Assembly: GCA_963973915.1 (NCBI GenBank)
Contig: CAXBBM010000009.1
Location: forward strand, 62,001 to 126,000
Direction of reading: 5' to 3'
From: Polycyclovorans sp002706265
Lineage (GTDB): Bacteria > Pseudomonadota > Gammaproteobacteria > Nevskiales > Nevskiaceae
DNA length: 64,000 nucleotides
Shown: positions 9,305-18,504 of the stretch, piece after piece
Layout: each line of letters begins with the position of its first letter
Position numbering within the stretch: position 1 is the stretch's first letter
The notes under the pieces: generated by a model
What the model was told of the DNA's origin: nothing
The model's input: only the letters and a program-made list of their open reading frames with translations
Database searches by the model: none
Position numbers and translations under genes: made by a program

Positions 9305-10489
9305 CTATCCCTCCACCAGCTTCGCGGCGCTTGGATCGTAGGTGTAGCCGGTGATACTGCCGTCCTTGATGCGCGCTACGGCCTCGTCAATGACGAACAG
9401 CGGAACCAAAAACCACTCCTCAGGCTGCACGGGGCGACCGAAACGGTCATTGATCGTAATGTCCAATCGGGCTGAGGCGAAAAGCTTGTGAAAAAGGCTT
9501 TCCATCCGGGATCGGTTGATGCCTGCGAGCTTGTAGGTCGCAACCACTTCGACCTTCGCCAGTAAGTAGGTGGAATCGTATTCAGCATTAGCGATACGAG
9601 CCTCCACCCTTCCGCCAGTCACACCGACCTTGTGGATAAGGCTGCGATGCTGGGAGACATAGGGATGGTCAGAAAGCGAGCGCAGGACGTAGATGGTGCC
9701 GCTCTCGACATCATCGGCCTCAAGCTCTCCTCCAAAAGACATTTGCCCGCTCTCTGGTGAGGCCAGTCGCCGAGCGGCGGAGTCGTTGTAGAACGCTCGC
9801 TGGAGGGAGCGCAGCAGTAGATTACTCTCAGTTCCGTTTGAAAAGATCAAGCGCAGGCGGCGATCTACCTCACCTGCCGTGGTCTTCAGTGGCTCACCAA
9901 CCTCGGCCACATAAAGTGTGAGGCCATCAAGGACGAAGAAGTCACCGGCTTCAATTGCTCTGCGGCCCGCCTCGATAGGCTGAGACTGTCGAATGCCTGT
10001 CCTGATGTCGGCCTGCACGCGTTCGAACAGAGGGCGGAACACTTCGAAATCTTCGCAAGGCTTGCGATCCGCAACTTCCTCGGCGGCACGTTTCTCGGCG
10101 CTCGTCCTAACGTGGCGCAATACGGTGATGTCCGTAGCCTCGCCAAGCTCTGCCAGCTCGGCGGCCAGTTGGTCGGCACCGATTACTGCAATGTCTGACG
10201 CCGATACGACTGGCTCTCCGGCAAGCAAGCCTTGATGGTCCAACGTCTTAAGCAGAGTGCGGCATTCTGGAAGCATGCGCAAACGGTCCAAGCGAACGGC
10301 ATAAAGTCGCTCAAAAATATCGCCGCCCTCGCCATGTTGAGGCGCTCGCCCGTGCTTTTCCGTAAAACGCTGAATCTCTTCAAAGCCCGCAACAACGCGC
10401 TCTTCACTGGCCGGACGTCCGCCCTTCTTCTCAGGCGGGGCAAATTCGGAGAGGTCAGCTGCAAGTGCGTCAAGATCAGAGCTACTCAT
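9305..10489 (-). CDS. GIY-YIG nuclease-domain protein (MUG113/T5orf172 type)
   Basis: 394 residues from the ATG that overlaps the helicase stop codon (ATGAGTAG); a longer upstream frame exists but only inside the helicase gene. The N-terminal 250 residues are mostly helical and unrecognised, with a possible basic DNA-contact region at KKGGRP (21-26). The C-terminal domain carries GTIYVLRS (264-271), HKVGVTGG (287-294), the catalytic Arg in EARIANA (near 298) and the metal-binding Glu in RMESLFHKLF (E330), so the nuclease appears intact. It is translationally coupled to the helicase. Because the methyltransferase of this cluster lacks a nuclease domain, this protein is the best candidate for the cutting subunit. 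That role is an inference. Confidence 0.8.
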   Translation of the reverse strand: MSSSDLDALAADLSEFAPPEKKGGRPASEERVVAGFEEIQRFTEKHGRAPQHGEGGDIFERLYAVRLDRLRMLPECRTLLKTLDHQGLLAGEPVVSASDIAVIGADQLAAELAELGEATDITVLRHVRTSAEKRAAEEVADRKPCEDFEVFRPLFERVQADIRTGIRQSQPIEAGRRAIEAGDFFVLDGLTLYVAEVGEPLKTTAGEVDRRLRLIFSNGTESNLLLRSLQRAFYNDSAARRLASPESGQMSFGGELEADDVESGTIYVLRSLSDHPYVSQHRSLIHKVGVTGGRVEARIANAEYDSTYLLAKVEVVATYKLAGINRSRMESLFHKLFASARLDITINDRFGRPVQPEEWFLVPLFVIDEAVARIKDGSITGYTYDPSAAKLVEG

Positions 10490-12539
10490 AGCGTCCTTCA
10501 GCCCTGAAGCGCATGAAGGCGGCCGCACCCTCGGCCATCCGTCTCTCCCAGGCATCTTGGGAGTCGAGCGCCGGAATGCGGCCGCGCTCCTTCTTGAACT
10601 GAACAGCACGAACGGCCATTTCCCTCGCTTCTTCTGGGGTCAGGCTTGTGCGCTTTGCCGAGATGGCAGCGGCAACCTGTTTCAGGCTGTCTTCGCTCAT
10701 TGTCTTGGCAAGGATTGCGTAAGCCTCACCAAAGGGGTTGATACGGTCGATGAGATCAATGTCCAACTCGCGCACGTCCATTGCAAAGCGACGAACGCCC
10801 GTGATCAGTGCAGTGTTGGGGGCACCCTCATCAGCAGCTTCTGTGACGATCCGCTTTGCCTGCTGGGTTAGGTTAAGGGCAGCTACGGCATGCTGGCGCA
10901 CCGCCTCCTGATCTTCAGTGTCGAGCTCGGGATACTTATCCTTGATGATCTTGCCCATACGAACCTGAGTGAGTTCCTCAGGCACCAGCTCCTCATCAAA
11001 CAAGCCGCGCTCGATGGTGCGCTTGTCTTGCACGAACGCCGCAACTACTTCGTTCAGGTCTTCCTGACAGATTCGTGCCGCCTCTTTGCTCTTGGGTTCA
11101 GCAAGACCTTTGATCTCGATCTGGCAGGCGCCAGTCTGGTTGTTGATGCCGACGTTACAACGTTCCGAATCATAGCCAGCCTCGCCGTAGTCGAATCCTG
11201 GCGTTGGGCCGCTCTCCGAGTTTTTAGGCTTGAACTCAAAGCGCGGTGCCAATACCTGCTCCATCAGCAGGCTGGCCGCGATGGCCTTCAACGTATCGTT
11301 GACGGCCTCGGTGACAGCTTCCTCGGCCGCATCCGGCTCGGCGATCAGGTTGGTGAACCTTGCGCGGGTCTTGCCCGGCGCATCGCGAGTTGCACGCCCA
11401 ATGATCTGCACGATCTCGGTCAGGCTGGCGCGGTAGCCCACGGTCAGCGCATGTTCGCACCAAATCCAGTCAAAGCCCTCCTTCGCCATGCCCAGCGCGA
11501 TGATGATGTCCACATGGTCGCGGTTGTTCTTCTGCGCCGGGTCTTTGAGCGCGGCGGATACGCGGTCACGCTTGGTGGCATCGTCATCGACGAGATCGGC
11601 GATCCGCAGCACGCGGCCATCGGGGCGCTTGACGAGCTGGAAGCCGGTGGCGGCGTCGATGCCCTGCCACTCCCCCAGCGCCTCGATGATGTGTTCCACC
11701 TCGCGCATCTTGTCCTTCGTGCTCTCGCGCGAATTGACATTCGGGATGTGGATGATGGTCTTCTCGGCAGGGTCGAGGACATTGAGGATGTCATCTACGT
11801 AAGGCCCGCTGTAGAAGAAGTAGCCGATGTCGAGTTGCTTGAGGTACTCGTAGCCGTTGAGCTGCTCGTAGTAGGTGTAGGTGACGGTATCGAACTTCGA
11901 CTCGTCCTGCGGGGCCAGCACGGCCTCGGCGTCGCTACGGAAGTAGGAGCCGGTCATGGCGACGATGTGCGTCTTGCCCCGCGCGAAGAACTGCCCGAGG
12001 TGCAAGCCAAGCTTGTTGTCGGGGTTGGCCGAAACGTGGTGGAACTCGTCGACTGCAATCAGACGGTCGTCGAATGCTTCGACACCGTAGGCATCGACCG
12101 CGAAGCGGAAGGTCGCGTGGGTGCAGACCAGCACCTTGTCGTCGCCTTCAAGGAACGCGCCCAGCGACTTGACCTTCCCGCCGTTGTCGTTGCCTGGCGC
12201 GTTGCACAGGTTCCACTTGGGTTCAACATGCCAGTCGGACCAGAAGCCGTACTTCGACAGCGGTTCGTCATTGAAACTGGCACCGATGGACTTCTCGGGC
12301 ACGACGATGATGGCCTGCTTGATACCCTGGTTTGTGAGCTTGTCGAGCGCCACGAACATCAGCGCACGGCTCTTGCCCGATGCCGGCGGCGACTTGATGA
12401 GTAGGTACTGCTCGCCCCGCTTCTCATAGGCCCGCTCCTGCATGGGCCGCATCCCAAGCGTATTGGCCTTTGTCGATGCGCCGTTTCGGGCGTAGGTAAC
12501 GAAAACAGAAGGGACGGATTGATCGATTCGGTTGCTCAT
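10482..12539 (-). CDS. DExH superfamily 2 helicase (HsdR/Hma-like, no nuclease)
   Basis: 685 residues. The Walker A is SPPASGKS (50-57), motif II DEFHH (164-168), motif III-like MTGSYFRSD (195-203) and motif VI QIIGRATR (378-385). This order matches the ATPase motor of type I/III restriction subunits, but no PD-D/ExK nuclease is present at either end. The C-terminal 280 residues are unassigned and end in a segment resembling a helicase-associated region (FKKERGRIPALDSQDAWERRM). The start overlaps the stop of the 260-aa gene by 4 bases (ATGA). It is likely a DNA translocase acting with the methyltransferase and the GIY-YIG protein. Confidence 0.85.
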   Translation of the reverse strand: MSNRIDQSVPSVFVTYARNGASTKANTLGMRPMQERAYEKRGEQYLLIKSPPASGKSRALMFVALDKLTNQGIKQAIIVVPEKSIGASFNDEPLSKYGFWSDWHVEPKWNLCNAPGNDNGGKVKSLGAFLEGDDKVLVCTHATFRFAVDAYGVEAFDDRLIAVDEFHHVSANPDNKLGLHLGQFFARGKTHIVAMTGSYFRSDAEAVLAPQDESKFDTVTYTYYEQLNGYEYLKQLDIGYFFYSGPYVDDILNVLDPAEKTIIHIPNVNSRESTKDKMREVEHIIEALGEWQGIDAATGFQLVKRPDGRVLRIADLVDDDATKRDRVSAALKDPAQKNNRDHVDIIIALGMAKEGFDWIWCEHALTVGYRASLTEIVQIIGRATRDAPGKTRARFTNLIAEPDAAEEAVTEAVNDTLKAIAASLLMEQVLAPRFEFKPKNSESGPTPGFDYGEAGYDSERCNVGINNQTGACQIEIKGLAEPKSKEAARICQEDLNEVVAAFVQDKRTIERGLFDEELVPEELTQVRMGKIIKDKYPELDTEDQEAVRQHAVAALNLTQQAKRIVTEAADEGAPNTALITGVRRFAMDVRELDIDLIDRINPFGEAYAILAKTMSEDSLKQVAAAISAKRTSLTPEEAREMAVRAVQFKKERGRIPALDSQDAWERRMAEGAAAFMRFRAEGRYE

Positions 12540-13318
12540 CTTTTGCTCGCCTGTCGCGAGTTGCCTTGATCTTTTTTCATGGCGTTCTCAAACCAGAGAG
12601 GAACGTCAGTCACCTGGCTGGAAAAAACATTCTCTGGAACATCACGCCAGAAATTCATAATGGCTGTTGAGAATTTCTGAATTTGATCATCGCTCACCTT
12701 GAGATTCGTGTGGTCCCGGAGTTGGAGGCTGGAAAGACCTTCCCCCAAACCTGTAAGAGGGTCTTCAAGGTATTCTGGGCAAGCTTTCTTCAGGTCATCC
12801 AGGGATTTCCCGTCGCCATGCTTGTGGACGTTGACCACCAAGCGACATGCATCAAGTGCAGGGAAATAATTTTTGCTGCGCAGAGCCCAGCCAAAGCTTT
12901 CCAGTAAATCAACTATTTGCACGAAATTGACTGACCAGACTTGCATGTTCACGTTATCGCCACGGTGCCAATGCTGAATTTCTCGCACCAGCCAATCGCG
13001 CAATTGCTTGTCCCATTCGTGAAACATCCCGGCAATAACGCTCAATCGTGTTTGGTCGCGCATGTCACTCAAGAGTTCGTAGAACTCAATCCCTGCATCA
13101 TTGGCAGCTTCGTAGAAGTCGCCGGGATCGTGTCTATCCGGGTCAAAGCGCGGGCCACTTTTCTCCAGCCATTCCTCAGCGGCACGGTCAGCCTCGGCTT
13201 CCATATCCTCGAACTGCGAAAGCAAACGTTTTTGTGCCTGTTCGGTATAGAACAAATGCCCTTTGATGAGCGACTCCCGAAACGGCCCCCACATCTGGAG
13301 CAGTACATGATCCCTCAT
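12536..13318 (-). CDS. unknown 260-aa protein within the defence operon
   Basis: I do not recognise this family. The protein is soluble and predicted helical, rich in Trp, Asp and Lys, with no signal peptide. It contains R159-LVVNV-H165 followed by KHG, which fits the RX4-6H pattern of HEPN ribonucleases, but a short pattern alone is weak evidence. It sits between the methyltransferase (4-base overlap) and the helicase (4-base overlap), in the position where variable genes are embedded in helicase-methylase-ATPase systems. Its DNA is clearly more A+T-rich than the neighbouring helicase N-terminal coding region, as if it were swapped in. It could be a specificity partner, a toxin-like effector or an adaptor. 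Confidence 0.6.
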   Translation of the reverse strand: MRDHVLLQMWGPFRESLIKGHLFYTEQAQKRLLSQFEDMEAEADRAAEEWLEKSGPRFDPDRHDPGDFYEAANDAGIEFYELLSDMRDQTRLSVIAGMFHEWDKQLRDWLVREIQHWHRGDNVNMQVWSVNFVQIVDLLESFGWALRSKNYFPALDACRLVVNVHKHGDGKSLDDLKKACPEYLEDPLTGLGEGLSSLQLRDHTNLKVSDDQIQKFSTAIMNFWRDVPENVFSSQVTDVPLWFENAMKKDQGNSRQASKR

Positions 13319-16089
13319 TTCTTTGCCCCCGCTTTTCGCTTCTTGGCAGGTGCAGCCGAAGCGGTCATCTTGGTATAGAGGTCAAACAGCTTTTCCAGCC
13401 GCTCGGTATCGTTCCTGAAACGACGGCCGATGTAGATGCGCTCCAGCACTTCGTCGTTGCGATCATGGGCGGCGCGCAGGTCGGCGGGCATGCTCTCGGA
13501 GTCGTACAGGTCCGCGATGGTCGCGGGGAAATGATGCTCCCGCGCCAGCAGGATATCCTCCGCGCAGCGCGTGAGATCGGCCTTATTCTTGTCCGTGAGC
13601 GTCGGGACTGGGAAGGTGTTCCAGCCGAGATTGCTTGAATAGCGATAGTCAGTTTTCATCTTTCCGCATACTGCTGCGATCCATACGATATGGATGCGAG
13701 AAGCGATTAGAGCTAAGGTCCAGGTCGGTGCGTCGTAAATCGCATAGGCGTTGTCATTCACGATCGGGTCAGAGCCTAATGCACCAACGGGCAAGTATTC
13801 TCTCGACTCAGAGGACACTCTGGGAACAATGAATGCTTGTTCATGTCTTTCCTGACGTACTTGGCTGAAGCGGTGCGGGCATTCTGCGTCCGCAATTGTT
13901 GCTTCATTTTCGCTTCTCAGTCTCATTTCTCTGACCGACTCTATACGCGCCGCAATCGAGGGGATGGCTTTCGCGTCCTGCAGGTGCTCATGCTCGATCC
14001 AAAGGCAATAACGAATGACGCCCCGAATGAACTCGGCAGAACCCAAGAACGGCCGTACGAAACGATGATACTGCTCTGTATTGAGTCCCAATTCCTCCAC
14101 TCCATCTGCGGTCATTATCAAGTGGCCGCCATCAACCGCCATGTTTCCTCGCACCATTTCAGGCAAGCCACACATTGGAGCACGAACATTGTCAACGAGG
14201 ACGTTCGCCCCAGGTGCGAGATATGGGTTGATGTTCGTTACTGACTTCACGAATGTGGAGCCGTCAAAATCGAGACCATACAACTTCCGTGACGAGCCGC
14301 AGTTGCGCGATATCCCAACAATAACCACCGTCACGCCAGCGTTTTGTGCAGCAAGGTTGGCCCACTTGAAAGAAGTATGAGCGAAAGCAATCTCATGGCC
14401 TGTCTCAAAAATAGCAGGCCAAAGAATCGGAACAACTACACCCTGCGAGATAGAGTTTGTAGTTACAAACGCTGCAACTGCATCTGTGTGAGTGCCATAG
14501 TCCGCAGCTTTCATGAACCAACCGGCCACATAGTCTAGAGATTTCCAGCTTCCGACTCGCCCTGCGAAGATGGCTTGAAGATCAGCTTTCTGAGTTTTCG
14601 TTTGCTTTTTGGCGCCTAGATACGGCGGGTTTCCACAAATGTATGTCTCGCCACCTTCGTTCTCAAACTCGATCTGTGCCTGATCGAGCGGTGTCTGAAA
14701 AAGATCATCGCCTACCAGCTTCACACCGGTTCCTGTCGGTGGGCAAACGCTCAACCAGTCGAGCCGCAGCGCGTTGCCGCAGGTGATCCAGTTCTCGTTG
14801 CGCAGGGGCAGGAACTCGGCCAAGGCCAGCTTCTGCCCCCGGTAGAGCACGTCGCACTGATATTCAGCGATGATCAGTGCGAGTCGGGCGATCTCCGCCG
14901 GGAAGTCGCGTAGCTCAATCCCGCGGAAGTTGGTTACCGGGATTTCAGACGCGCGATCCGGCTCGCCGCGCCGCCGGTTGATCTCGGCCTCGATGGCGCG
15001 CATTTCCTTGTAGGCGATGACCAGGAAGTTGCCCGAACCGCAGGCCGGGTCGAAGATCCTGATCTTGGCGATGCGCTTGCGCAGGTTGAGCAACATGCGG
15101 GCGTTGTCACCCGCTTCCTCCAGCTTCTCCCGCAGGTCGTCGAGGAACAGCGGATTCAGCACCTTCAGGATGTTGGGGACACTGGTGTAGTGCATCCCCA
15201 GTTCGCCGCGCTCCTCATCCTCGGCGACGGCCTGGATCATAGAGCCGAAGATATCCGGGTTGATCTTCGTCCAGTCCAACCCGCCGACGTGCAGCAGGTA
15301 AGAGCGGGCGATCTTGCTGAATCGTGGCACTTCGTCGCTGCCAGAGAATAACTGGCCGTTGACGTAGGGGAAGTCGGCTGCCCAGCGCGGAATCCCAGCG
15401 GCGGCACGTTCCTCACGCTTGGTATTCATGGCGCGAAACAGCGTCGCGATGACTTCGTTGGTGTTCGTCGAGTCCCTCGCGCTCATCTGCGCGACGGTGT
15501 CGGTGAAGGCGCCGACGAAGATGTCGGTGTCCTCCGCGAAAAAGCAGAAGATCAGGCGCGCCATGAACTTGTTCATATCGTGGCGGCGCTCCGCCGTGCC
15601 CCATTCGGGGTTGTCCTTCAGCAGCTCGACGTACAGCCTGTTCAAGCGGCTGGTGGCCCGGATGTCGAAGGCGTTTTCGCTGATCTGGCGAACGGTGCTA
15701 ATGCCCGCCAGCGGCAGAAAGAAGCCGAAGTGGTCGGGAAAGTCCTTGAAGGCACAGGCGACGGTCTCTCCGCTGGTCAGATCTTCGGCCTCGAAGTCCG
15801 CGCCGTCGGTGGCGAGGATGAACTTCGCCTTGGCCCTTACCGTCGCCGGGCTGGCCTTGAGGGCGGCCAGCGTCTCCGTCACCCGCCCTGCGTCGCAGGT
15901 CAGGATGTGGATGTTGCTGGTCTGGAGAACACCGCCGAGGTCGGACTTGTTCGACGCTCCCGCGCGTAGGCGTTTGATGGTGGTTGCCTTGTTGCCGAAA
16001 GCCTCAAGGAACGTGTAAGGGAATTCTTCGGGGTCAAAGGGTCGCTCCGCGAGGTCGGTAATTGCTTGTTCGATTTCTACCGCATTCAT
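13315..16089 (-). CDS. MmeI-like DNA adenine methyltransferase without nuclease domain
   Basis: 924 residues. The SAM-binding motif I is FDPACGSGNFL (346-356) and the catalytic motif IV is NPPYLG (487-492), the amino-methyltransferase type that usually makes N6-methyladenine. The helical spacer, methyltransferase, target-recognition and C-terminal regions follow the order of type IIL enzymes (MmeI family). The N-terminus (FPYTFLEAFGNKATTIKRL) is unlike the MmeI nuclease domain, and no D..ExK is apparent, so this is probably a stand-alone modification subunit. Codons for about residues 500-820 (13.63-14.59 kb), which include the target-recognition region, are noticeably A+T-richer than the rest, suggesting exchange of specificity. 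The start overlaps the ginD stop by 4 bases (ATGA). Confidence 0.85.
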   Translation of the reverse strand: MNAVEIEQAITDLAERPFDPEEFPYTFLEAFGNKATTIKRLRAGASNKSDLGGVLQTSNIHILTCDAGRVTETLAALKASPATVRAKAKFILATDGADFEAEDLTSGETVACAFKDFPDHFGFFLPLAGISTVRQISENAFDIRATSRLNRLYVELLKDNPEWGTAERRHDMNKFMARLIFCFFAEDTDIFVGAFTDTVAQMSARDSTNTNEVIATLFRAMNTKREERAAAGIPRWAADFPYVNGQLFSGSDEVPRFSKIARSYLLHVGGLDWTKINPDIFGSMIQAVAEDEERGELGMHYTSVPNILKVLNPLFLDDLREKLEEAGDNARMLLNLRKRIAKIRIFDPACGSGNFLVIAYKEMRAIEAEINRRRGEPDRASEIPVTNFRGIELRDFPAEIARLALIIAEYQCDVLYRGQKLALAEFLPLRNENWITCGNALRLDWLSVCPPTGTGVKLVGDDLFQTPLDQAQIEFENEGGETYICGNPPYLGAKKQTKTQKADLQAIFAGRVGSWKSLDYVAGWFMKAADYGTHTDAVAAFVTTNSISQGVVVPILWPAIFETGHEIAFAHTSFKWANLAAQNAGVTVVIVGISRNCGSSRKLYGLDFDGSTFVKSVTNINPYLAPGANVLVDNVRAPMCGLPEMVRGNMAVDGGHLIMTADGVEELGLNTEQYHRFVRPFLGSAEFIRGVIRYCLWIEHEHLQDAKAIPSIAARIESVREMRLRSENEATIADAECPHRFSQVRQERHEQAFIVPRVSSESREYLPVGALGSDPIVNDNAYAIYDAPTWTLALIASRIHIVWIAAVCGKMKTDYRYSSNLGWNTFPVPTLTDKNKADLTRCAEDILLAREHHFPATIADLYDSESMPADLRAAHDRNDEVLERIYIGRRFRNDTERLEKLFDLYTKMTASAAPAKKRKAGAKK

Positions 16090-16529
16090 AACTTCATGCC
16101 TACTGCGGTCTTTTTAGTCGGACGACGATTGACTGGGGGGAGCGGCCTGTTCAGGAATGCTTCGTCGAGGCCGCGAGTATGCGCGTTATAGGCCCAGCGA
16201 ACGAATTGCTCCAGTAGGCGATCATTTTCCTGCTGGAGGCGGTCGTTCTCAGCTTCGAGTCGGGAGATCCGACCGGCAGGCACACGGACGAGATCAGCGG
16301 GATCTCTTTGCTTTCTCCCCGGATTGGACAGCCGTACTTTTGTCTTTTCGAAGGCCAGGCGGATGCGCTCATGCCGATGAAGAGCCTGCCTCGTGTACTT
16401 GCTTTTTAGCCGTGCTTGGATCTGTTCAATCAAGGACAACCACGACAAATCGCCACTCCAACCATCCAATATCTCGACAATAAGCCTGATCGCCTCGTCG
16501 TCAAGGTTCTTTGCCCGCCTCCTAGACAT
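16086..16529 (-). CDS. ginD: GinD-like small HTH/coiled-coil protein
   Basis: 147 residues. The N-terminal half (LSWLSLIEQIQARLKSKY, then TRQALHRHERIR) looks like a helix-turn-helix. The middle (SRLEAENDRLQQENDRL) is a heptad coiled coil. It overlaps the end of the third recombinase gene by 8 bases (ATGTCTAG) and the methyltransferase start by 4. A small HTH protein as fourth gene after three recombinases is the hallmark of GInt islands, where all four products are reported to be needed for integration and excision. The Tn554 TnpC protein is the alternative relative. The symbol is by position and size, not by alignment. Confidence 0.65.
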   Translation of the reverse strand: MSRRRAKNLDDEAIRLIVEILDGWSGDLSWLSLIEQIQARLKSKYTRQALHRHERIRLAFEKTKVRLSNPGRKQRDPADLVRVPAGRISRLEAENDRLQQENDRLLEQFVRWAYNAHTRGLDEAFLNRPLPPVNRRPTKKTAVGMKL

Positions 16530-18504
16530 TTTCGATTGCTCCTGCAGCGTTCTCTACAGGCGCCACACTTTGGCCAGCAATCTCCATCGGAGCGCTTTTT
16601 TGACCCAGTTGCACGCAAGTGCCATTAGGCACAGCAGGGTCATCCATGATCCTGCACAATTCCGTCAATCGCTCGACCGTGAGATGTTGATGTTCCAACC
16701 AGCGGTCGCTTCCGGCGTAGCCAGACTCTCGCGCCTGTTCAGCTTGATCGAGAAATCGTTTGGCATCCATAAGTCGTGTTCGTAAATTTTCGGTTTTTGC
16801 TGAGTCGCCTTTCACGCACACGAGATCCTGGCAATTCAGGCAATCACGATGAAGCTCGCACGGCGACATCGTGTAGTCGTGAATACAGAAACCGATATCG
16901 GTTGTGTGTGCTGTAGGGAAGCGCAACCGGCCGAACTCATCCCTTGAGACGGGAAGGTTGACGGGGATCTCGGCCATTGGGCCGAACATTTGGCTAGAGT
17001 CTCCGACCGCGCTTCGCACCTTCTCGAGCAACTGCGTGGGTGTGACGTGGTCGTAAACGACGTTTTGCCGTACATCTTTCCGCCCAGACCACTTTGCAAT
17101 ATCGAGTTGGCTCATTCCTCCTGCTTGGGCCAATGTGTTCAGGTAATGGCGGAATCGGTGAGTGTTAACGCGGATCTCTGAACCATCTGCCTCGCTGAAC
17201 CCAAACTTGCTGAAAATCGACTTAACCCCATGGACTGCCCGTGAGCCGAGCCCATCGTTTATTTTTGTGCCCGAAATACCTTCGGCCAGACACAGATAAG
17301 TGGCTCGCTGCTGGACAAGTTCGTTCCGACGGACGACAAACAACGCCTCACTGTATTTAAGTCCGGTAAGGGGGTCGAGGATCGGAAAATCATGTGGAAG
17401 GAGGCTCAGTACGGCGTTCTCAACAGCTTCAAAATCAACGCGACCACTCGGATCGATGGGCAGGTTGGCGCGTCGACACCACTCTCGGCCGTAACTAACA
17501 CCAATTATTTCCTCCACCTCATCCAGTGCGAGTGCATCTTTCTCTCGCAGGTACTCGAGGCCGGGCCTCAGGTAGATCGATTTGGGATTTTGCTCGTACC
17601 AGCGTGCCACCTCGCGCGCAGGCTCGGTCACTGCCCGGATCTTCCCGACAGCCTCCCGCACGACACTAGACATGCTCGGCACGACCCACTTCACCGTGGG
17701 TTCGGAGCCCTTTCCCGGCCACCAGCGAAGACCATATGGAGCGGGCTCCCCATTTCTAGAGGGGCCGTCAACTTCACAATCAAGTGGAAGGGATAACACT
17801 TCTGAGACGCGATCCGGCGCGCCGCACATGATCGCCGCTGCGCTTGAGACGATGACATCCACAGGGTCTACAGCGGCTCTGAATATTTTTGGCAATGCGT
17901 CGAGTGCAGCTTGAGACGGAAGTTTCGACCGTCGCCTTACGTCAGCCTCCTCACCTACGCGCTCCGAATCAATGGGGCGAGGAATGAAATTCACCCAGCC
18001 GAGCCTCGAACGAATCATTCGATGTTCATCCAGAAAGTCGGCAAGCAGCTCTAGCTGCTGTCCGATCCGGTATGCAGAGGTCTCAGAGTATCGCGCGCCA
18101 ACGAGTTGCGCCGCACGATTGAACGTTGTGGCATCGATGCCCGACACGGATGACGTACCCATCTCCTCTGCACTCGCTGCGACAGCTCTCAATGCAACGA
18201 GTCGTGTCGCATAAGCCTTGGCGGGCCGAAGACCGAACATATATCGAAAATAAGCTTTGCTGAATGATCGAAACGGCTCAGCAAGTATTTGGTTTTCGTT
18301 ATTGAAGTGGGTGAATCGTGCACGTTGCAGACCCTTGCCTCGCGCTCTCAACGCAACTGACTTGGTAACATCCCACCCATCACACTCAAAATCTAGGTCT
18401 GCACCGAATATTGTTAGCTTACTTCTGCATAATGCGATGAAGGCCGAGACGTTCACTTCGGCGTCGACCTCCGCCCTCGGCTTGAAGACGATCAGATCAG
18501 CCAT
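16522..18504 (-). CDS. ginC: large tyrosine recombinase, third of trio (GinC-like)
   Basis: 660 residues. The catalytic box is THRFRHYLNTLAQ (HxxRH) followed by AKWSGRKDVRQNVVYDH, with Trp/Arg at the HisIII position and the nucleophilic Tyr in VVYD. The C-terminal part has a cysteine-rich motif, CELHRDCLNCQDLVCVKGD, likely a zinc site, and then a helical tail. The N-terminal 200 residues would bind the att core. The gene starts inside the end of the second recombinase gene (ATGGCTGA, 8-base overlap). It probably acts in a heteromeric recombination complex with the other two recombinases and the small HTH protein. Confidence 0.8.
   Translation of the reverse strand: MADLIVFKPRAEVDAEVNVSAFIALCRSKLTIFGADLDFECDGWDVTKSVALRARGKGLQRARFTHFNNENQILAEPFRSFSKAYFRYMFGLRPAKAYATRLVALRAVAASAEEMGTSSVSGIDATTFNRAAQLVGARYSETSAYRIGQQLELLADFLDEHRMIRSRLGWVNFIPRPIDSERVGEEADVRRRSKLPSQAALDALPKIFRAAVDPVDVIVSSAAAIMCGAPDRVSEVLSLPLDCEVDGPSRNGEPAPYGLRWWPGKGSEPTVKWVVPSMSSVVREAVGKIRAVTEPAREVARWYEQNPKSIYLRPGLEYLREKDALALDEVEEIIGVSYGREWCRRANLPIDPSGRVDFEAVENAVLSLLPHDFPILDPLTGLKYSEALFVVRRNELVQQRATYLCLAEGISGTKINDGLGSRAVHGVKSIFSKFGFSEADGSEIRVNTHRFRHYLNTLAQAGGMSQLDIAKWSGRKDVRQNVVYDHVTPTQLLEKVRSAVGDSSQMFGPMAEIPVNLPVSRDEFGRLRFPTAHTTDIGFCIHDYTMSPCELHRDCLNCQDLVCVKGDSAKTENLRTRLMDAKRFLDQAEQARESGYAGSDRWLEHQHLTVERLTELCRIMDDPAVPNGTCVQLGQKSAPMEIAGQSVAPVENAAGAIENV

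Noticed and set aside
12536..16089. Calling the cluster DISARM or BREX
   Set aside because: No DrmA/DrmB, PglZ or BrxC-type gene is present; only the methyltransferase and helicase classes are shared.
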